A DNA stretch of 5,665 nucleotides from positions 1 to 5,665 of the forward strand of contig DUUZ01000218.1 in assembly GCA_012841255.1 (NCBI GenBank). The letters run 5' to 3'. The notes under the pieces are model-generated. The model was given only the letters and a program-made list of their open reading frames with translations. It was not told where the DNA came from and did no database searches. Shown piece by piece: positions 5,320-5,665 of the stretch; within the stretch, counting starts at the first letter, position 1; each line of letters starts with the position of its first letter. Position numbers and translations under genes: made by a program. This DNA is from Clostridiaceae bacterium. GTDB taxonomy: Bacteria > Bacillota > Clostridia > Saccharofermentanales > DTU023.

Positions 5320-5665
5320 ATGAAACTAGACAGGCACAGCAGTGTCCCGCTGTATGCTCAGCTTAGGGAATTGATTGTCGAGCGGATCCAGGACGGTGTG
5401 TACCGTCAGGGAGAGCGGATTCCTTCAGAAATCACCCTATGTGAGGAATTGGACCTCTCGCGGCCGACAGTCCGCCAGGCTATCGCAGATCTTGTTTCAG
5501 ACGGTATCCTGGAAATTCAGAAAGGGCGGGGGACTTTTGTTGCGGTGGAGCCGGAACGCCTGATGATTCCGCACTTCAATGCCCTGACTTTCAGCTTCCT
5601 CAACCTGTCCTCCTATGACGAAATTAATCTGGCACCGGTCCACCATATGGATCCTGACCCGGAAC
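5320..5665 (+). CDS. GntR-family transcriptional regulator, N-terminal part (3' end outside window)
   Basis: The ATG at 5320 follows a perfect AGGAGG (5307-5312) with 7-nt spacing. The frame stays open for 115 codons to the window edge. Residues 8-74 form a typical GntR winged helix-turn-helix: SVPLYAQLRELIVERIQDG, the G-ERIPSE turn (31-37), the recognition helix SRPTVRQAIADLVSDGIL (47-64) and the wing KGRGTFV (68-74). The N-terminal VPLYAQL lead-in and the wing followed directly by a linker are most like the HutC/UTRA subfamily, which senses small ligands such as sugars or amino acids. The effector domain starts near residue 80 (PHFNALTFSFLNLSSYDE) but is cut off, so subfamily and ligand are not certain. 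It has its own promoter and is probably the first gene of a new operon whose targets lie to the right. Confidence 0.93.
   Translation, partial: MKLDRHSSVPLYAQLRELIVERIQDGVYRQGERIPSEITLCEELDLSRPTVRQAIADLVSDGILEIQKGRGTFVAVEPERLMIPHFNALTFSFLNLSSYDEINLAPVHHMDPDPE

Noticed and set aside
1..5665. Mobile elements, CRISPR arrays, tRNA or rRNA genes
   Set aside because: No transposase, integrase, terminal inverted repeats, regularly spaced repeats or RNA-gene-like sequences were seen on either strand. Nearly all of the window is housekeeping or surface genes.

Overview
The window reads as an ordinary chromosomal stretch from a Gram-positive (Firmicutes/Clostridia-like) bacterium with GC content in the mid-50s by eye. 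The evidence is the rplS / rbgA / rnhB grouping, which is characteristic of Firmicutes. Also typical are strong AGGAGG-type ribosome binding sites, sigma-A-like promoters with 17-bp spacers, and a TrpRS whose sequence resembles the streptococcal-type enzyme. The species cannot be named from this sequence. All supported genes are on the + strand.

Region 1 (1-2019) is the end of a cell-surface acylation operon. It holds the C-terminal part of an MBOAT membrane O-acyltransferase (AlgI/DltB-like), cut by the left window edge. Nine bases later comes a 371-aa exported DHHW/AlgJ-like SGNH protein. In known systems of this design the MBOAT protein moves an acyl group across the membrane and the SGNH-fold partner acts outside on a polysaccharide or cell-wall polymer. 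The polymer here is unknown.

Region 2 (2020-2549) is rplS (ribosomal protein L19) as its own transcription unit. It has a good promoter, a short structured leader that may be an L19 autoregulatory element, a strong RBS, and an intrinsic terminator just after the stop codon.

Region 3 (2571-5208) is a tightly packed group: trpS (tryptophanyl-tRNA synthetase), rbgA/ylqF (50S assembly GTPase) and rnhB (RNase HII), with overlaps of 4 and 11 bp. The order rplS-rbgA-rnhB is a known Firmicutes arrangement. Here trpS sits where a signal peptidase gene is often found, and trmD is not immediately upstream of rplS. The trpS start region is unusual: the best Shine-Dalgarno sequence leads into an AUG-UGA start-stop pair overlapping an in-frame GUG. 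RbgA has a degenerate G4 motif (SHAD instead of NKxD).

Region 4 (5209-5665) is a 111-bp intergenic region with a near-consensus promoter and inverted repeats. It is followed by the N-terminal 115 codons of a GntR-family transcription regulator, cut by the right window edge.

No mobile element, CRISPR array, tRNA or rRNA was seen, and no gene-free stretch exceeds about 115 bp. I found no clearly novel multi-gene system. The points most worth checking are the RbgA G4 change, the trpS start region, the rplS leader and the gene-order change.
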